DNA from: JAGQPD01 sp020426865
GTDB taxonomy: Bacteria; Planctomycetota; Planctomycetia; Pirellulales; Pirellulaceae
Direction of reading: 5' to 3'
Length of the DNA stretch: 64,000 nucleotides
NCBI GenBank assembly: GCA_041399065.1
Contig: JAWKTN010000011.1
Location: forward strand, 216,187-280,186
A program made the position numbers and the translations under genes. Positions 27,177-35,256 of the stretch are shown one piece after another. Each line of letters starts with the position of its first letter. Positions within the stretch are counted from its first letter, which is position 1. Below the pieces are notes generated by a model, which saw only the letters and a list, made by a program, of their open reading frames with translations, was not told where the DNA came from and made no database searches.

Positions 27177-27200
27177 TTGCCGTCCTTTGGGCTGGTATGG

Positions 27201-30200
27201 TCATTTGCATCTTTGCAGCGTGTACCAACTGGTTGCACAGGTACATGTCGATTTGGAACAGGAACTTGCCGCCAGCGCGGGAACCTCCTGAAACGGAAAC
27301 GGTGCCACAATATTCTGGGCATTGCGGTGCGCCTGCTGGGCCGAGGCGGGGGGGATGTTGGATGGTGGCACGTAGGTGAAGGTGTTCTGTGAATGAAATT
27401 GAGGCATCGACGAGATCGAGGCGCTAATCGAAAGATCGATCTCCATTGGCCGGAGGGCCGTGGTGGAAAAGACCGGTATCGATTGCCGTACTGAGGTGTG
27501 AACGGGTGTGGGAGGGGGCGTTGCCGTAGGACTATGCCGATTATAGGACGCCCACCGGATTTCAGCCATCTGCTGTTCAAGTCGGTTCCATTCGGCCAAT
27601 TCGATGTCGAATAATCGCCCGACTTCCTCCTCGTTGGGGTCGACCGACCAATCGAGCAAGTGGCGGTACGCATCGTGTGGCGATCCAACAGCCCATTTCA
27701 ATTCGACACTGTGTTCCGCCTTACTCGGGGGGTTATTAGCGACAAATTCCTTGAGGTCGTCAAGGTTGGTGAACATCGGGCCCATGTAACGTAGTCGATC
27801 TGGGTCAACGGTCGAAAAGCGATTTGCCCAGATTACCATTACGTAGGAATCAAAGGCGCGGTCGCAGGGAAGAAACACCCGTCCCCATTGTGTCCAATGG
27901 GGATCGCCATTGACCATCGAAACCAGGTCACCTGATTGGAAGCATCTGGCCTTCCGGCGTTTTATCGGGTGTTGAGCGATCTCGTTTTCCCGACGACTCT
28001 TAGTTCGTAGTCGTTCTGCCGCACGGCTTTCCATTTCTTCCTGCAGCTGTAGGCGGCGGCGTGCCTCCCGTCGTCGTCGTTCCTCCTCATCTTTCTGTTT
28101 GCGTTTAGCCGCAGCCCGTTCACGCTGCAAACGCTCTTCATCCCTGCGGCGCTGCCTTTCTCGATATTCCCTTTCTTCTTTGTCAATCTGGTCACAAAAC
28201 GCAATGGCTTCTTGAATCTGTTCCTGGCGTTTTCGCTCTTCGTCTTCTTGTCGCTTCTTTTCGGCGAGTTGATGCGCATGTTCACGTCGCTGCTCTTCGG
28301 CTTGTTGACGAAGCGCCTCATCACGTTGCTGCTGCTCCCGAAGGGCAGTTAATCGCAACCGTTCACGCTCGGCTTCTTGACGCCGTTCCTCCTCGAGAGC
28401 GCGTCGCGCAGCTTCGCGTTGGTCTTTAGCCTCTTGTAGGGCCTGTTGCTCCGATTTGAGACGTAGCTCCTCCCGCAGGTTCTGCTGTTGGACCGCGACA
28501 AGTTGCTCATGACGACGAGCTTCCTTTCGTTCCCTTCGTTGGCGGCGAGCCTCTTCCTTAAGCCTCCGACGCGCTTCGCGACGTTGCTCTTTGCGTTGTT
28601 TTTTCAGCTGTTTGTTCCGTTGTTTTCGGCGAATGGGAAGCATCCAAAGCTCCCATTCCTGCTTGGTGGCAGGCCGTAGGTATTTTTCAAACTCATGCGG
28701 TTGGAGTTTGCGGCGGGGACGCAGGAACGCAAATGGAGAGGGAGGTTTTTTCGGTACGAAATATTTGTGTGGTCGCGGAGGGCATATAACCAAGTTAATA
28801 AGGTCGTTGGCGGACTCGGCAATTTCCCAAAACGCCACGGTGCCTTTTTTGATGATCGTCTTTGTAAGATTGACGGTTTCGATGATAACCGACTTCTTGA
28901 AGATCACGGCGTTGTCGGGAGTAAGGACTGTGCCGTCAACGGTAATCGCCGCGGGAATAGCCTTTGCTGCTTTTATTGCAGCTCCCGCAGTCGCCGGATC
29001 AGGGTCCGGCTGTGTGTCTTTGATCGACCGTTTTCTTTTTGGTTTTTGGGGCGTTGTACTGGAAGCGATCGAGTTCTCGTCGATGTGCAGGTTGGGCGTG
29101 CTGTACGATGGTGTATAAGCATCTCCGTGGCTATCACCGCTTTGAGTTCGTATGAAGGTGGGCGGATCAATTGGCGGCGCGGGGTATGGTTTTACGTCCT
29201 TCTTAAGCTGCTCCAGCTCGCAACGGGTTAGATGGCGGGAATATGCTGTTTGCCCTCGATCGGTGAGGTGCGCGTTCACCTCATCGCTACTAAGTGACGG
29301 TGTCGATTGCACAACCGATCTCCAATCGTCTGTCAGTCTGGCAATCTCAAGAGACTGATTTTCGCCGAGTCGCAGGTGATGGAGCGTACCGTTGTCGAGC
29401 TTCAGTTGTAGGGTCCGTTCACTCACTACGATCTGTTGGATCGTCGCTCGCGTTCCCGCGACGAGCGGGGATTCAGGATGATCGGCAACGAACCTTAGCT
29501 CATCACCTTCGCTGTAGTCCGTGCCAGCGACTGACATTTTGGGGCGAATCAGAGGTTCGGGAGGAATTTCGAAAACATTGATAAATGAACAGCCCTTCGC
29601 CTGGGGACCGGTTAGGGCATAGTCGTGCACGCATGGAGCCCGGTCTCCGATACCATGCTTCAGTTTTACCACATTGTCGAGCGAATCAACATGAACCCAG
29701 ATCTCTTCGGTCTTTGGATCGAGGGCCACGACGGTGCCACGACTGCCTATTGTGACATCGCAAAACGGGGGGATGCGAGTTACTCGGACCCGGTCACCGA
29801 GTAGATAGATCGTGCCATCAAAGGATGTAAAGCGATCAGGGGGGGCTTTGGCTGAGGGCTGGCTTAGTTGGTGCAGACGAACCTGTTGAATGCGATGGTT
29901 CACCATTCTCGCTTCGTTGTCGCTGGCGACAATTACTGCTGAGTCCTGCAGATTGTCACCCGCTCGATGAAGGAGATCGGAGATGGCCTGGTCGATCCGC
30001 CGTCCGCGGTCCGGCTCAACGATGGTATGGAGAGTATGGAAGAAGTCGCTCGCCAGTCGCTGTTCCGGTGGTTGACTGATCTTGGACGCGAGTGGCGAGT
30101 TGGCGATGTTGTCAACGCTTGGAACCAGTTCCTTAGTCGTAAAAAAGTCCGTCGAGTAACGGGCGCGGGTCGCCTGGACGTAGGTGGAAGCTCGGTCTTG

Positions 30201-32663
30201 CATTGAGCCCGCTGCGATTACGATCACATGGTCAACTGTCTTACCTTGTGCCTTGTGGTTGGTGGCTGCGTAGCCAAGATCGATGGCGTGGAACTTTTCA
30301 ACCGGTATGTAACCCGTCATTTTGCCATCGGCTGTTTGAGCGCGGACAAGTGGCCCTTGGGATGACTTTCGAATCTCGACGATTCTGGCGCGGGTACCGT
30401 TGTTGATCGTGGCAAGTGAGGAGCTATTTGAGTGGGTTCGAGCGCCGTATTCGACGGTCCGTTTCGTAAATAGGATCATGTCACCCACATACGCCTGATG
30501 GCACTGAGGAAGTCCCGTAGATTGATTGCAGATCGCAACAGGTTCCCCCACGAGTTGCCCATTCCGTTGGCGAATGGTTTGAGCCTGGCGGTTCAGCTCG
30601 GCCACATGCGCATTGGAATGCGCCGTCAGAAAGACGCGATCTGGGTGGGCATGCCCACCCAATTCCTGCCAGCGGTCGACAGCCGCGGTAAGGGCATCGT
30701 CGACGTGCTCCATCGGATGGACATGCCCCTTTAGACCATACAAGTGCAAGGCCTCACCAACGCGACCGTCATGGAACAGTCGCGAGGCCCGTTGTTGCCA
30801 TTGTAGTTTTTGCCGGGCGATGCGTACGAGTCGCCGGTGGCCGTGACGCAAACAGAGCGATCGGTACACCGCGACATCACAAACCGGGTTGAGCTGGTTA
30901 TAATCGCCGACCGCTAAGATGGTGGCCCCCATCCGCTCGGCGTAGTCGACAAGTTTCTTCCACTGTCCAATGCCGATCATACTGGCCTCATCGACAACGA
31001 TCACCGTGCGGTCCTTGGTAATTGGAACCGGGTCGGGCCGTGATCCGTTGGCGGTTGTCCAGTCCCCCAAGAACCGAGTGACCGTATATGTGTCCAGGCC
31101 CGTTTCCTCGCGGAGTTTCTCCTTGGCTTCCCCAGTGGGAGCGACACCCAGTACGGTGTAACCGAGTGCTTGAACGCATTGAACCGCTGGTAGGACCACA
31201 CATGCCGTTTTACCGGTACCAGCAGCTCCGTGAATGAAACGAATGCGTCCCGCTCCCGCCGCCAGGTGTTTAACTGCATCGAGCTGCTCACCGTTGAGCC
31301 GCAATCCAGTTCGGCGTTCAATGGCGGAGATGGCGTTATGAATGTCACTTAGCTTCGCCGTTGGACCCTGCAGATTACGCAATCGCTCGATCGCCGAGTG
31401 CAGATCGTGTTCTAGTTGCAGTAACGACCGGGTAGAAAAACGGGGCATGGAGTCAGTTGAGGGCACTCGAATGATCTCTGGTGAGTTTTTCAAAAACTCT
31501 TCGGCGACCATCAACAACTGATCGGCGTCGGTACCGTAGCGGACCGATTCGTGAAATATTTCACAGAGGAATTCAAAGAGCGTGAAATGGTGTTGTTCGA
31601 CGACAAGATCTTCGATGACATCTTCAATGGTTTGGGTGATCGCGTTTGTCGGGGCAGCGTTCGTGGACTTCGTGCGAATGGCTGCCAGGGCATTCGCCGT
31701 AAACCGCTGCTCATCGCATATGCTCTGCCAGTTTGCCAAGTGTTCGGTGATTGGGCGGGCCACATGCGATTTGGCCTTTCGAGTATCCAGGGCAGCGACC
31801 TCGGCGGCCCTACCACCGCTTGCTTTCTTTCTGACAAGCTCCGCCTCAATCTGACTACGGCGTGTCGAAAACGTCTCCATGATGGAATTGGGGATCCCCG
31901 CGATTTCGAAGGCGTGCCTGGTCCGCTCAATGGAAAATCCAAGTCCACGCAGATGATTCGCCAATTGGGCGAGGTAGTAGTTCCCCACAAGAAACTTCAC
32001 GGCATTGCCGCTGGTACCGTAGATATAGCGCCCATCGATGGTCCGCGTCTTACCGTCCCGGCAGGCGGCGACATTCATGATCTCAATGTGGGTGTGCAGC
32101 TGGGGTTCATCTTCTCGGTTGGTGTGGTGTTGCCAAACCGCTGCGGCCACCCGGGCCTTTACCGGTGCACCGGTACCCGCCTTACCGGTGCGGGAGTACG
32201 CGAATTGCTCCTCCCAGAATCCGAACGCTTCTTTAGCAGCGGTAAGCTGAGCACGATCAATCGCGTCCCGTAACGCGTCATCTCCTCGGCACCAAGCGAC
32301 CGATACCGATTTGGGCGCCGAAAAGCAGAATTCAAAGGACGACACCCGGCCCGGGTGTTCCGAGTTGTTGGTGAGCGGCTGATTGGTACCGGGCGCAACA
32401 CCCATCTTGAGGGCTAGGTATTGGTCGTCCTCGACAAATGCTGCTAGGCCGAGTTCAACGGCGAGTCCGCCTACCCAGGTCCCCTCGGGCTCGCCGGGAA
32501 TTGAGGCATCCCGAGTGATGTCGATCAGCCCGCCGGTTGCTTCGATCTCGCCGGGATCACGAGCGTGAGCCAGCGCGGATCGGTGGCGGCGTTCACGATA
32601 GTACTTGCATTGGTCAAGGAAATAGCGGAGTGACCCGCCTTTCCGCTTGCGAATTGACAGCAT
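27201..32663 (-). CDS. MobF-type conjugative relaxase with RecD-like helicase and long coiled coil
   Basis: 1820 aa. The N-terminal TrwC/TraA-type relaxase (~1-310) has candidate catalytic Tyr residues at 21-22 (QCKYYRERR) and the metal-binding three-His box PQLHTHIEIMN (~189). A superfamily I helicase follows, with Walker A HGAAGTGKT (~478), Walker B VIVVDEASMIG (~558) and the late motif TNHKAQGKTVDHVIV (~805). Residues ~1360-1570 are an extremely charged Glu/Arg/Gln coiled coil, unusual for TraA proteins. A ~240-residue tail follows. The relaxase would nick and unwind element DNA at oriT. No type IV secretion genes are in the window, so the element would have to be mobilised by another one. 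Confidence 0.92.
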   Translation of the reverse strand: MLSIRKRKGGSLRYFLDQCKYYRERRHRSALAHARDPGEIEATGGLIDITRDASIPGEPEGTWVGGLAVELGLAAFVEDDQYLALKMGVAPGTNQPLTNNSEHPGRVSSFEFCFSAPKSVSVAWCRGDDALRDAIDRAQLTAAKEAFGFWEEQFAYSRTGKAGTGAPVKARVAAAVWQHHTNREDEPQLHTHIEIMNVAACRDGKTRTIDGRYIYGTSGNAVKFLVGNYYLAQLANHLRGLGFSIERTRHAFEIAGIPNSIMETFSTRRSQIEAELVRKKASGGRAAEVAALDTRKAKSHVARPITEHLANWQSICDEQRFTANALAAIRTKSTNAAPTNAITQTIEDVIEDLVVEQHHFTLFEFLCEIFHESVRYGTDADQLLMVAEEFLKNSPEIIRVPSTDSMPRFSTRSLLQLEHDLHSAIERLRNLQGPTAKLSDIHNAISAIERRTGLRLNGEQLDAVKHLAAGAGRIRFIHGAAGTGKTACVVLPAVQCVQALGYTVLGVAPTGEAKEKLREETGLDTYTVTRFLGDWTTANGSRPDPVPITKDRTVIVVDEASMIGIGQWKKLVDYAERMGATILAVGDYNQLNPVCDVAVYRSLCLRHGHRRLVRIARQKLQWQQRASRLFHDGRVGEALHLYGLKGHVHPMEHVDDALTAAVDRWQELGGHAHPDRVFLTAHSNAHVAELNRQAQTIRQRNGQLVGEPVAICNQSTGLPQCHQAYVGDMILFTKRTVEYGARTHSNSSSLATINNGTRARIVEIRKSSQGPLVRAQTADGKMTGYIPVEKFHAIDLGYAATNHKAQGKTVDHVIVIAAGSMQDRASTYVQATRARYSTDFFTTKELVPSVDNIANSPLASKISQPPEQRLASDFFHTLHTIVEPDRGRRIDQAISDLLHRAGDNLQDSAVIVASDNEARMVNHRIQQVRLHQLSQPSAKAPPDRFTSFDGTIYLLGDRVRVTRIPPFCDVTIGSRGTVVALDPKTEEIWVHVDSLDNVVKLKHGIGDRAPCVHDYALTGPQAKGCSFINVFEIPPEPLIRPKMSVAGTDYSEGDELRFVADHPESPLVAGTRATIQQIVVSERTLQLKLDNGTLHHLRLGENQSLEIARLTDDWRSVVQSTPSLSSDEVNAHLTDRGQTAYSRHLTRCELEQLKKDVKPYPAPPIDPPTFIRTQSGDSHGDAYTPSYSTPNLHIDENSIASSTTPQKPKRKRSIKDTQPDPDPATAGAAIKAAKAIPAAITVDGTVLTPDNAVIFKKSVIIETVNLTKTIIKKGTVAFWEIAESANDLINLVICPPRPHKYFVPKKPPSPFAFLRPRRKLQPHEFEKYLRPATKQEWELWMLPIRRKQRNKQLKKQRKEQRREARRRLKEEARRQRRERKEARRHEQLVAVQQQNLREELRLKSEQQALQEAKDQREAARRALEEERRQEAERERLRLTALREQQQRDEALRQQAEEQRREHAHQLAEKKRQEDEERKRQEQIQEAIAFCDQIDKEEREYRERQRRRDEERLQRERAAAKRKQKDEEERRRREARRRLQLQEEMESRAAERLRTKSRRENEIAQHPIKRRKARCFQSGDLVSMVNGDPHWTQWGRVFLPCDRAFDSYVMVIWANRFSTVDPDRLRYMGPMFTNLDDLKEFVANNPPSKAEHSVELKWAVGSPHDAYRHLLDWSVDPNEEEVGRLFDIELAEWNRLEQQMAEIRWASYNRHSPTATPPPTPVHTSVRQSIPVFSTTALRPMEIDLSISASISSMPQFHSQNTFTYVPPSNIPPASAQQAHRNAQNIVAPFPFQEVPALAASSCSKSTCTCATSWYTLQRCK

Positions 32664-32669
32664 GAGAAA

Positions 32670-33080
32670 CTAGCCGGAGTGCCGATCGAGAAGGCGGGCG
32701 ATTAACTGTCGGGCATCGCCTTCCTCTTGATCGTGATACATCACGAGAATCGCCACCGTGATCGTGACCAAATCGTCCCGTGCTAATGTTATCTGGCGAC
32801 GTACGTTGTTCAAGCTAGTTTCAATGCGCGTCAGTCGTTGATCGATGGCTGGCGTGGGATCGACCTGAGGGAGCTTTGCCGCGGAGAGGTCGAGTTCAGA
32901 CACGATGTTGGACGCCATACCGGGGAGGAGCAGCTGTGCCAGTAGCCGTCGCACCAGGGTTGAATTGCCTTGCTCCCAGCCCACTTTCTTTGCCAGTTCC
33001 GTTATGGCATCGGTGAGGTCACTGCCGCCATCGTCGTCGTGCGGACGAAAGGTAATCTGCTCCGATTTGGATTTCGCCAT
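32670..33080 (-). CDS. Mobilisation accessory-type small protein
   Basis: 136 aa, ending 6 bases before the relaxase start, so the two are in one operon. The N-terminus is charged (KSKSEQITFRPHDDDGG). A helical part (DAITELAKKVGWEQGNSTLVRRLLAQLL) could be a DNA-binding fold. A coiled-coil-like helix (QRLTRIETSLNNVRRQITLARDDL) follows, then a hydrophobic stretch TITVAILVMYHDQ. MobC/TraJ-like accessory proteins with this position and size help relaxases at oriT. The family is not certain, and no ribosome binding site of note precedes the ATG. Confidence 0.55.
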   Translation of the reverse strand: MAKSKSEQITFRPHDDDGGSDLTDAITELAKKVGWEQGNSTLVRRLLAQLLLPGMASNIVSELDLSAAKLPQVDPTPAIDQRLTRIETSLNNVRRQITLARDDLVTITVAILVMYHDQEEGDARQLIARLLDRHSG

Positions 33081-33198
33081 CGGCGCGGCCCACTATTACA
33101 ACGTGTTCGTGTATCTGTTTGGCGGGTTTTCGTGTCAACCGTATACAGGATAACAACTTGCGACGCTGGTAGATAGCCATGTTTTCGGCGCGAAATCG

Positions 33199-33229
33199 CG
33201 TTAACTCGGGTCGCGTTACCGGGTTAACG
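33199..33229. other. Inverted repeat upstream of the mobilisation operon, possible oriT part
   Basis: CGTTAAC (33199-33205) and GTTAACG (33223-33229) enclose CGG/CCG, giving a ~10-bp imperfect stem with a 9-base loop. It lies ~120 bases upstream of the accessory gene that precedes the relaxase, where oriT of MobF elements is usually found. A nick site cannot be named from sequence alone. Confidence 0.3.
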
Positions 33230-33262
33230 TGATGTTTTCAGGTTGTGGGAACGACGACATCT

Positions 33263-33277
33263 TGCACCTCTGGTGCA
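33263..33277. promoter_or_regulatory. Palindromic operator-like motif, variant copy
   Basis: TGCAC-CTCTG-GTGCA followed by CGAGTGTG. The same motif, with a 4-base spacer, lies in the divergent promoters of both duplicated cassettes (35178-35191 and 55123-55136). This copy stands between the mobilisation operon and cassette A. Confidence 0.5.
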
Positions 33278-33381
33278 CGAGTGTGCCACATTAGTCAACA
33301 AGAAAACATTCCGGTCGGAAAACATTCTTTGCGGTATCGTCGGCAGTCATGATCAAGGTGGCAGTAGAGACGCCGGGAGGT

Positions 33382-33441
33382 GGTAGACCGGAACGGAACG
33401 GCGGGCCCCATCCAGGGCCCAAAGTGGAGTGCCGGTCTACC
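33382..33441. repeat. REP-like hairpin with conserved GGGCCC core, cassette A
   Basis: Outer arms GGTAGACCGG (33382-33391) and CCGGTCTACC (33432-33441) pair perfectly. The inside contains two GGGCCC boxes (33403-33408, 33415-33420) that can also pair. The cassette B counterpart (53471-53528) has different outer arms that still pair, while the core is conserved. It overlaps the stop of the small membrane gene. Confidence 0.6.
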
Positions 33442-33604
33442 GTGGGCGGTTCGGGATATCGACCGGTAGCCGAATATGAAAGGTATCTAGAAACAAGCGT
33501 TTGATGGTCCGGCGGTCAATATAGTCGCCGGCATGCAATGCAATGGCGATACCCAGTACAATCCAAACGAGGAAGCCCAAGGTATTCTGTTCGTCGTGGT
33601 TCAT
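33437..33604 (-). CDS. Small single-pass membrane protein of cassette A
   Basis: 55 aa from the ATG at 33604 (MNHDEQNTLG); a longer frame to 33685 exists. One transmembrane helix (LGFLVWIVLGIAIALHAG) and a basic C-terminal tail (RRTIKRLFLDTFHIRLP). The homologue in cassette B (53844-54020) shares the MxHDE.N.LG start, the helix and a T(I/V)KR tail, so coding conservation supports a real gene. Function unknown. By position it is the last gene of the minus-strand operon of the cassette. Confidence 0.65.
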   Translation of the reverse strand: MNHDEQNTLGFLVWIVLGIAIALHAGDYIDRRTIKRLFLDTFHIRLPVDIPNRPR

Positions 33605-33816
33605 GTCTTGGTATATCGGGGTGACGATCGTGGACAGTTTGGTCCATGTGATTGCCGTTGCGGAACGCATCGAATCGACCCACACCGGATGCCCGCCGCT
33701 GGCCGTGAAACGGTCAGCCAGGCGGGGCCGTCAGACGGTTATCGGTGAAGCTCAAGCTGAGGCCGAGGACCGTACGATGGGGCGTTACTCGCATTCGTAC
33801 CTGGTATCCAACTCCA

Positions 33817-34071
33817 TCAGAACTCGTCGACACGGAATTTGTGGAAATTCGTTTGGATCCGTTCCACGGCCTGGTTGATGAGGGAAAATAGTTCCTTAAT
33901 CTCGTAGAAGCGGAGTCCCGTGATTAATAGCCTGTTCGTTCCTGCCTCTAGCACGCGGATCTCGGCGGCTCCGCACCAATCGCCCGATAGGTCAATCGTT
34001 TCGTACCTCCAGGCTTCGACCCGGTAGTCACCTTCGATGACAAATAGTAGCTCTTCGTTTTCATATTCCAT
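33817..34071 (-). CDS. Hypothetical protein unique to cassette A
   Basis: 84 aa. AGGAG lies 7-8 bases before the ATG (34071), which supports translation. It is acidic, with beta-type strands (LLFVIEGDYRVEAWRYETIDLSG) and a helix (LFSLINQAVERIQTNFHKF). No family recognised. No counterpart is seen in cassette B, where the corresponding space is short. It may be an insertion in A or a loss in B. Confidence 0.6.
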   Translation of the reverse strand: MEYENEELLFVIEGDYRVEAWRYETIDLSGDWCGAAEIRVLEAGTNRLLITGLRFYEIKELFSLINQAVERIQTNFHKFRVDEF

Positions 34072-34136
34072 TATTTTTTCTCCTAATGTCTATTTTTCTG
34101 ATGCATCCGCAAAAGCTGACGTTCCAGCTCTTACGG

Positions 34137-34499
34137 TCAGAAATAATTCTTGAAGCCGTCTCTTTTTGAACGCCTAGGCGACCGTTTAACGGTTGGCGGG
34201 GGCCCCACAACGCGGCCACTGGTGAAGGCACGAAGGTCCTCAACGGTGACGCGATAACGAGGCCTTCCCCCTAATTTGGCGGCGACGTTGATAGCCCTAA
34301 GTTCGCCCGACTGAATCCAAGCCAGGATCTTGTGGGGCTTCACTTTGAGCAGTCTCGCCACTTCCGGCGGTGTCATCATGCGGTCGGTGCCTGGCATGCG
34401 GGCGTCATCGAAAGTGACGCCCGCATCGGCGTCCGCTGTTGGTGGCCGGCAAGCATCCTTGTCACCGTTGACCGAACTGACTCCCCTACCCGACCCCAT
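34137..34499 (-). CDS. Excisionase/MerR-type helix-turn-helix protein, cassette A
   Basis: 120 aa. The central part, MTPPEVARLLKVKPHKILAW and on through IQSGELRAINVAAKLGGRPRYRVTVEDLRAF, is a typical HTH_17/excisionase fold with a wing. The N-terminal 40 residues look disordered. The C-terminus is basic (KRSPRRSKRDGFKNYF). The HTH core of the cassette B homologue (54079-54444) differs at a few positions only. Such proteins bind DNA as small regulators or recombination directionality factors. The start overlaps the end of the upstream gene by 14 bases. It could control the cassette promoter or an integrase. Confidence 0.82.
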   Translation of the reverse strand: MGSGRGVSSVNGDKDACRPPTADADAGVTFDDARMPGTDRMMTPPEVARLLKVKPHKILAWIQSGELRAINVAAKLGGRPRYRVTVEDLRAFTSGRVVGPPPTVKRSPRRSKRDGFKNYF

Positions 34500-34824
34500 T
34501 TGCCTCCGATGGCAACGTCACAAAGTATCGAAGGTCTTCTCCCTCACCCTGGGGCGTTAAGACTAGCTCGATGGCCTCTTCCCCATTCTCGGAAGGAATG
34601 CGAAGCTCACCGGGATTGCTTCCAAGGAGGCACGTTTTGCCCAAGATTAGGTCGAGAATAACGCGAACCCGTTCGCGTTTTCCCCCTGGACTCCAAAGGC
34701 CGGGCTTTTTGGGATACGGACCTATGTATTTCTCCCACGCCGCTCGGCTGAGACAAACGGGGATTTTGAGCGGCATGTTTTGCGGCATGATCGCGACGAA
34801 CTCTTCGAGAATCATTACCATCAT
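34486..34824 (-). CDS. Conserved hypothetical protein of the cassette, copy A
   Basis: 112 aa. GGAGGAG precedes the ATG, which overlaps the stop of the upstream gene (ATGATGA-type overlap), so translation is coupled. The conserved core shared with 54407-54766 is LKIPVCLSRAAWEKYIGP, W.P.GK...V.VILDLIL.K..LLG, then GELRIPSENG.EAIELVLTP. No family recognised. The strand pattern suggests a small beta protein. It is always between the 90-aa gene and the HTH gene, so it probably works with them. Confidence 0.7.
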   Translation of the reverse strand: MMVMILEEFVAIMPQNMPLKIPVCLSRAAWEKYIGPYPKKPGLWSPGGKRERVRVILDLILGKTCLLGSNPGELRIPSENGEEAIELVLTPQGEGEDLRYFVTLPSEANGVG

Positions 34825-35093
34825 TCTCCTCCGAACGAATACGACCGAAGCCAGGCTTGAGCCAATTCAACGGCCTCGCGTAGCAACGCGACATCCGATA
34901 GGCCCGTGAACTTGTCCGAGTTCGACCATTCACTACCTACCTGATAGCGTCTCACTACGTTCACGTTGTGGAACACGTTGCCGTTCTTGTCGTGGTTTTC
35001 CCAGATGGTGACTCGTATTGCCCCCAAGCGTTCCTCGTAGACGAGGTTATCGGGTTTGCTGTCCGGTTGCGGTTCATTCTTACGTTTTGTCAT
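34821..35093 (-). CDS. Highly conserved 90-aa protein, copy A
   Basis: 90 aa; differs from copy B (54766-55038) at six residues by direct count. The N-terminus is polar. The core, LGAIRVTIWENHDKNGNVFH and VNVVRRYQVG, then a helix LLREAVELAQAWL, has four beta strands plus a helix. This is reminiscent of single-strand-binding folds of the PC4/PurA kind; that is a structural guess. It is the first gene of the minus-strand operon, next to the shared divergent promoter. It is far better conserved between the cassettes than the genes behind it. Confidence 0.72.
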   Translation of the reverse strand: MTKRKNEPQPDSKPDNLVYEERLGAIRVTIWENHDKNGNVFHNVNVVRRYQVGSEWSNSDKFTGLSDVALLREAVELAQAWLRSYSFGGE

Positions 35094-35256
35094 TGTCTAT
35101 TTCTCCATTCCTTTTGAACTGTCAGTGCGGAATTGCACCGACAGGGAGCGAAGTCGTAAACTAATCGTTATCGCTCTTGCACTATGGTGCACGAGTGTGA
35201 AACACACCTGTGGTGAAACAACGCGACGGACGGCAAGCAGCAGACGGAGATACCAA
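35094..35256. promoter_or_regulatory. Divergent promoter region of cassette A with palindromic operator
   Basis: Serves the AAA+ gene to the right and the small-gene operon to the left. It contains TGCACTATGGTGCA (35178-35191) followed by GTGTG-AAA-CACAC (35195-35207). About 75 bases around the first palindrome, including AGGGAGCGAAGTCGTAAACT, are nearly the same in cassette B although noncoding. This points to a regulatory site under selection or recent exchange. Confidence 0.6.
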
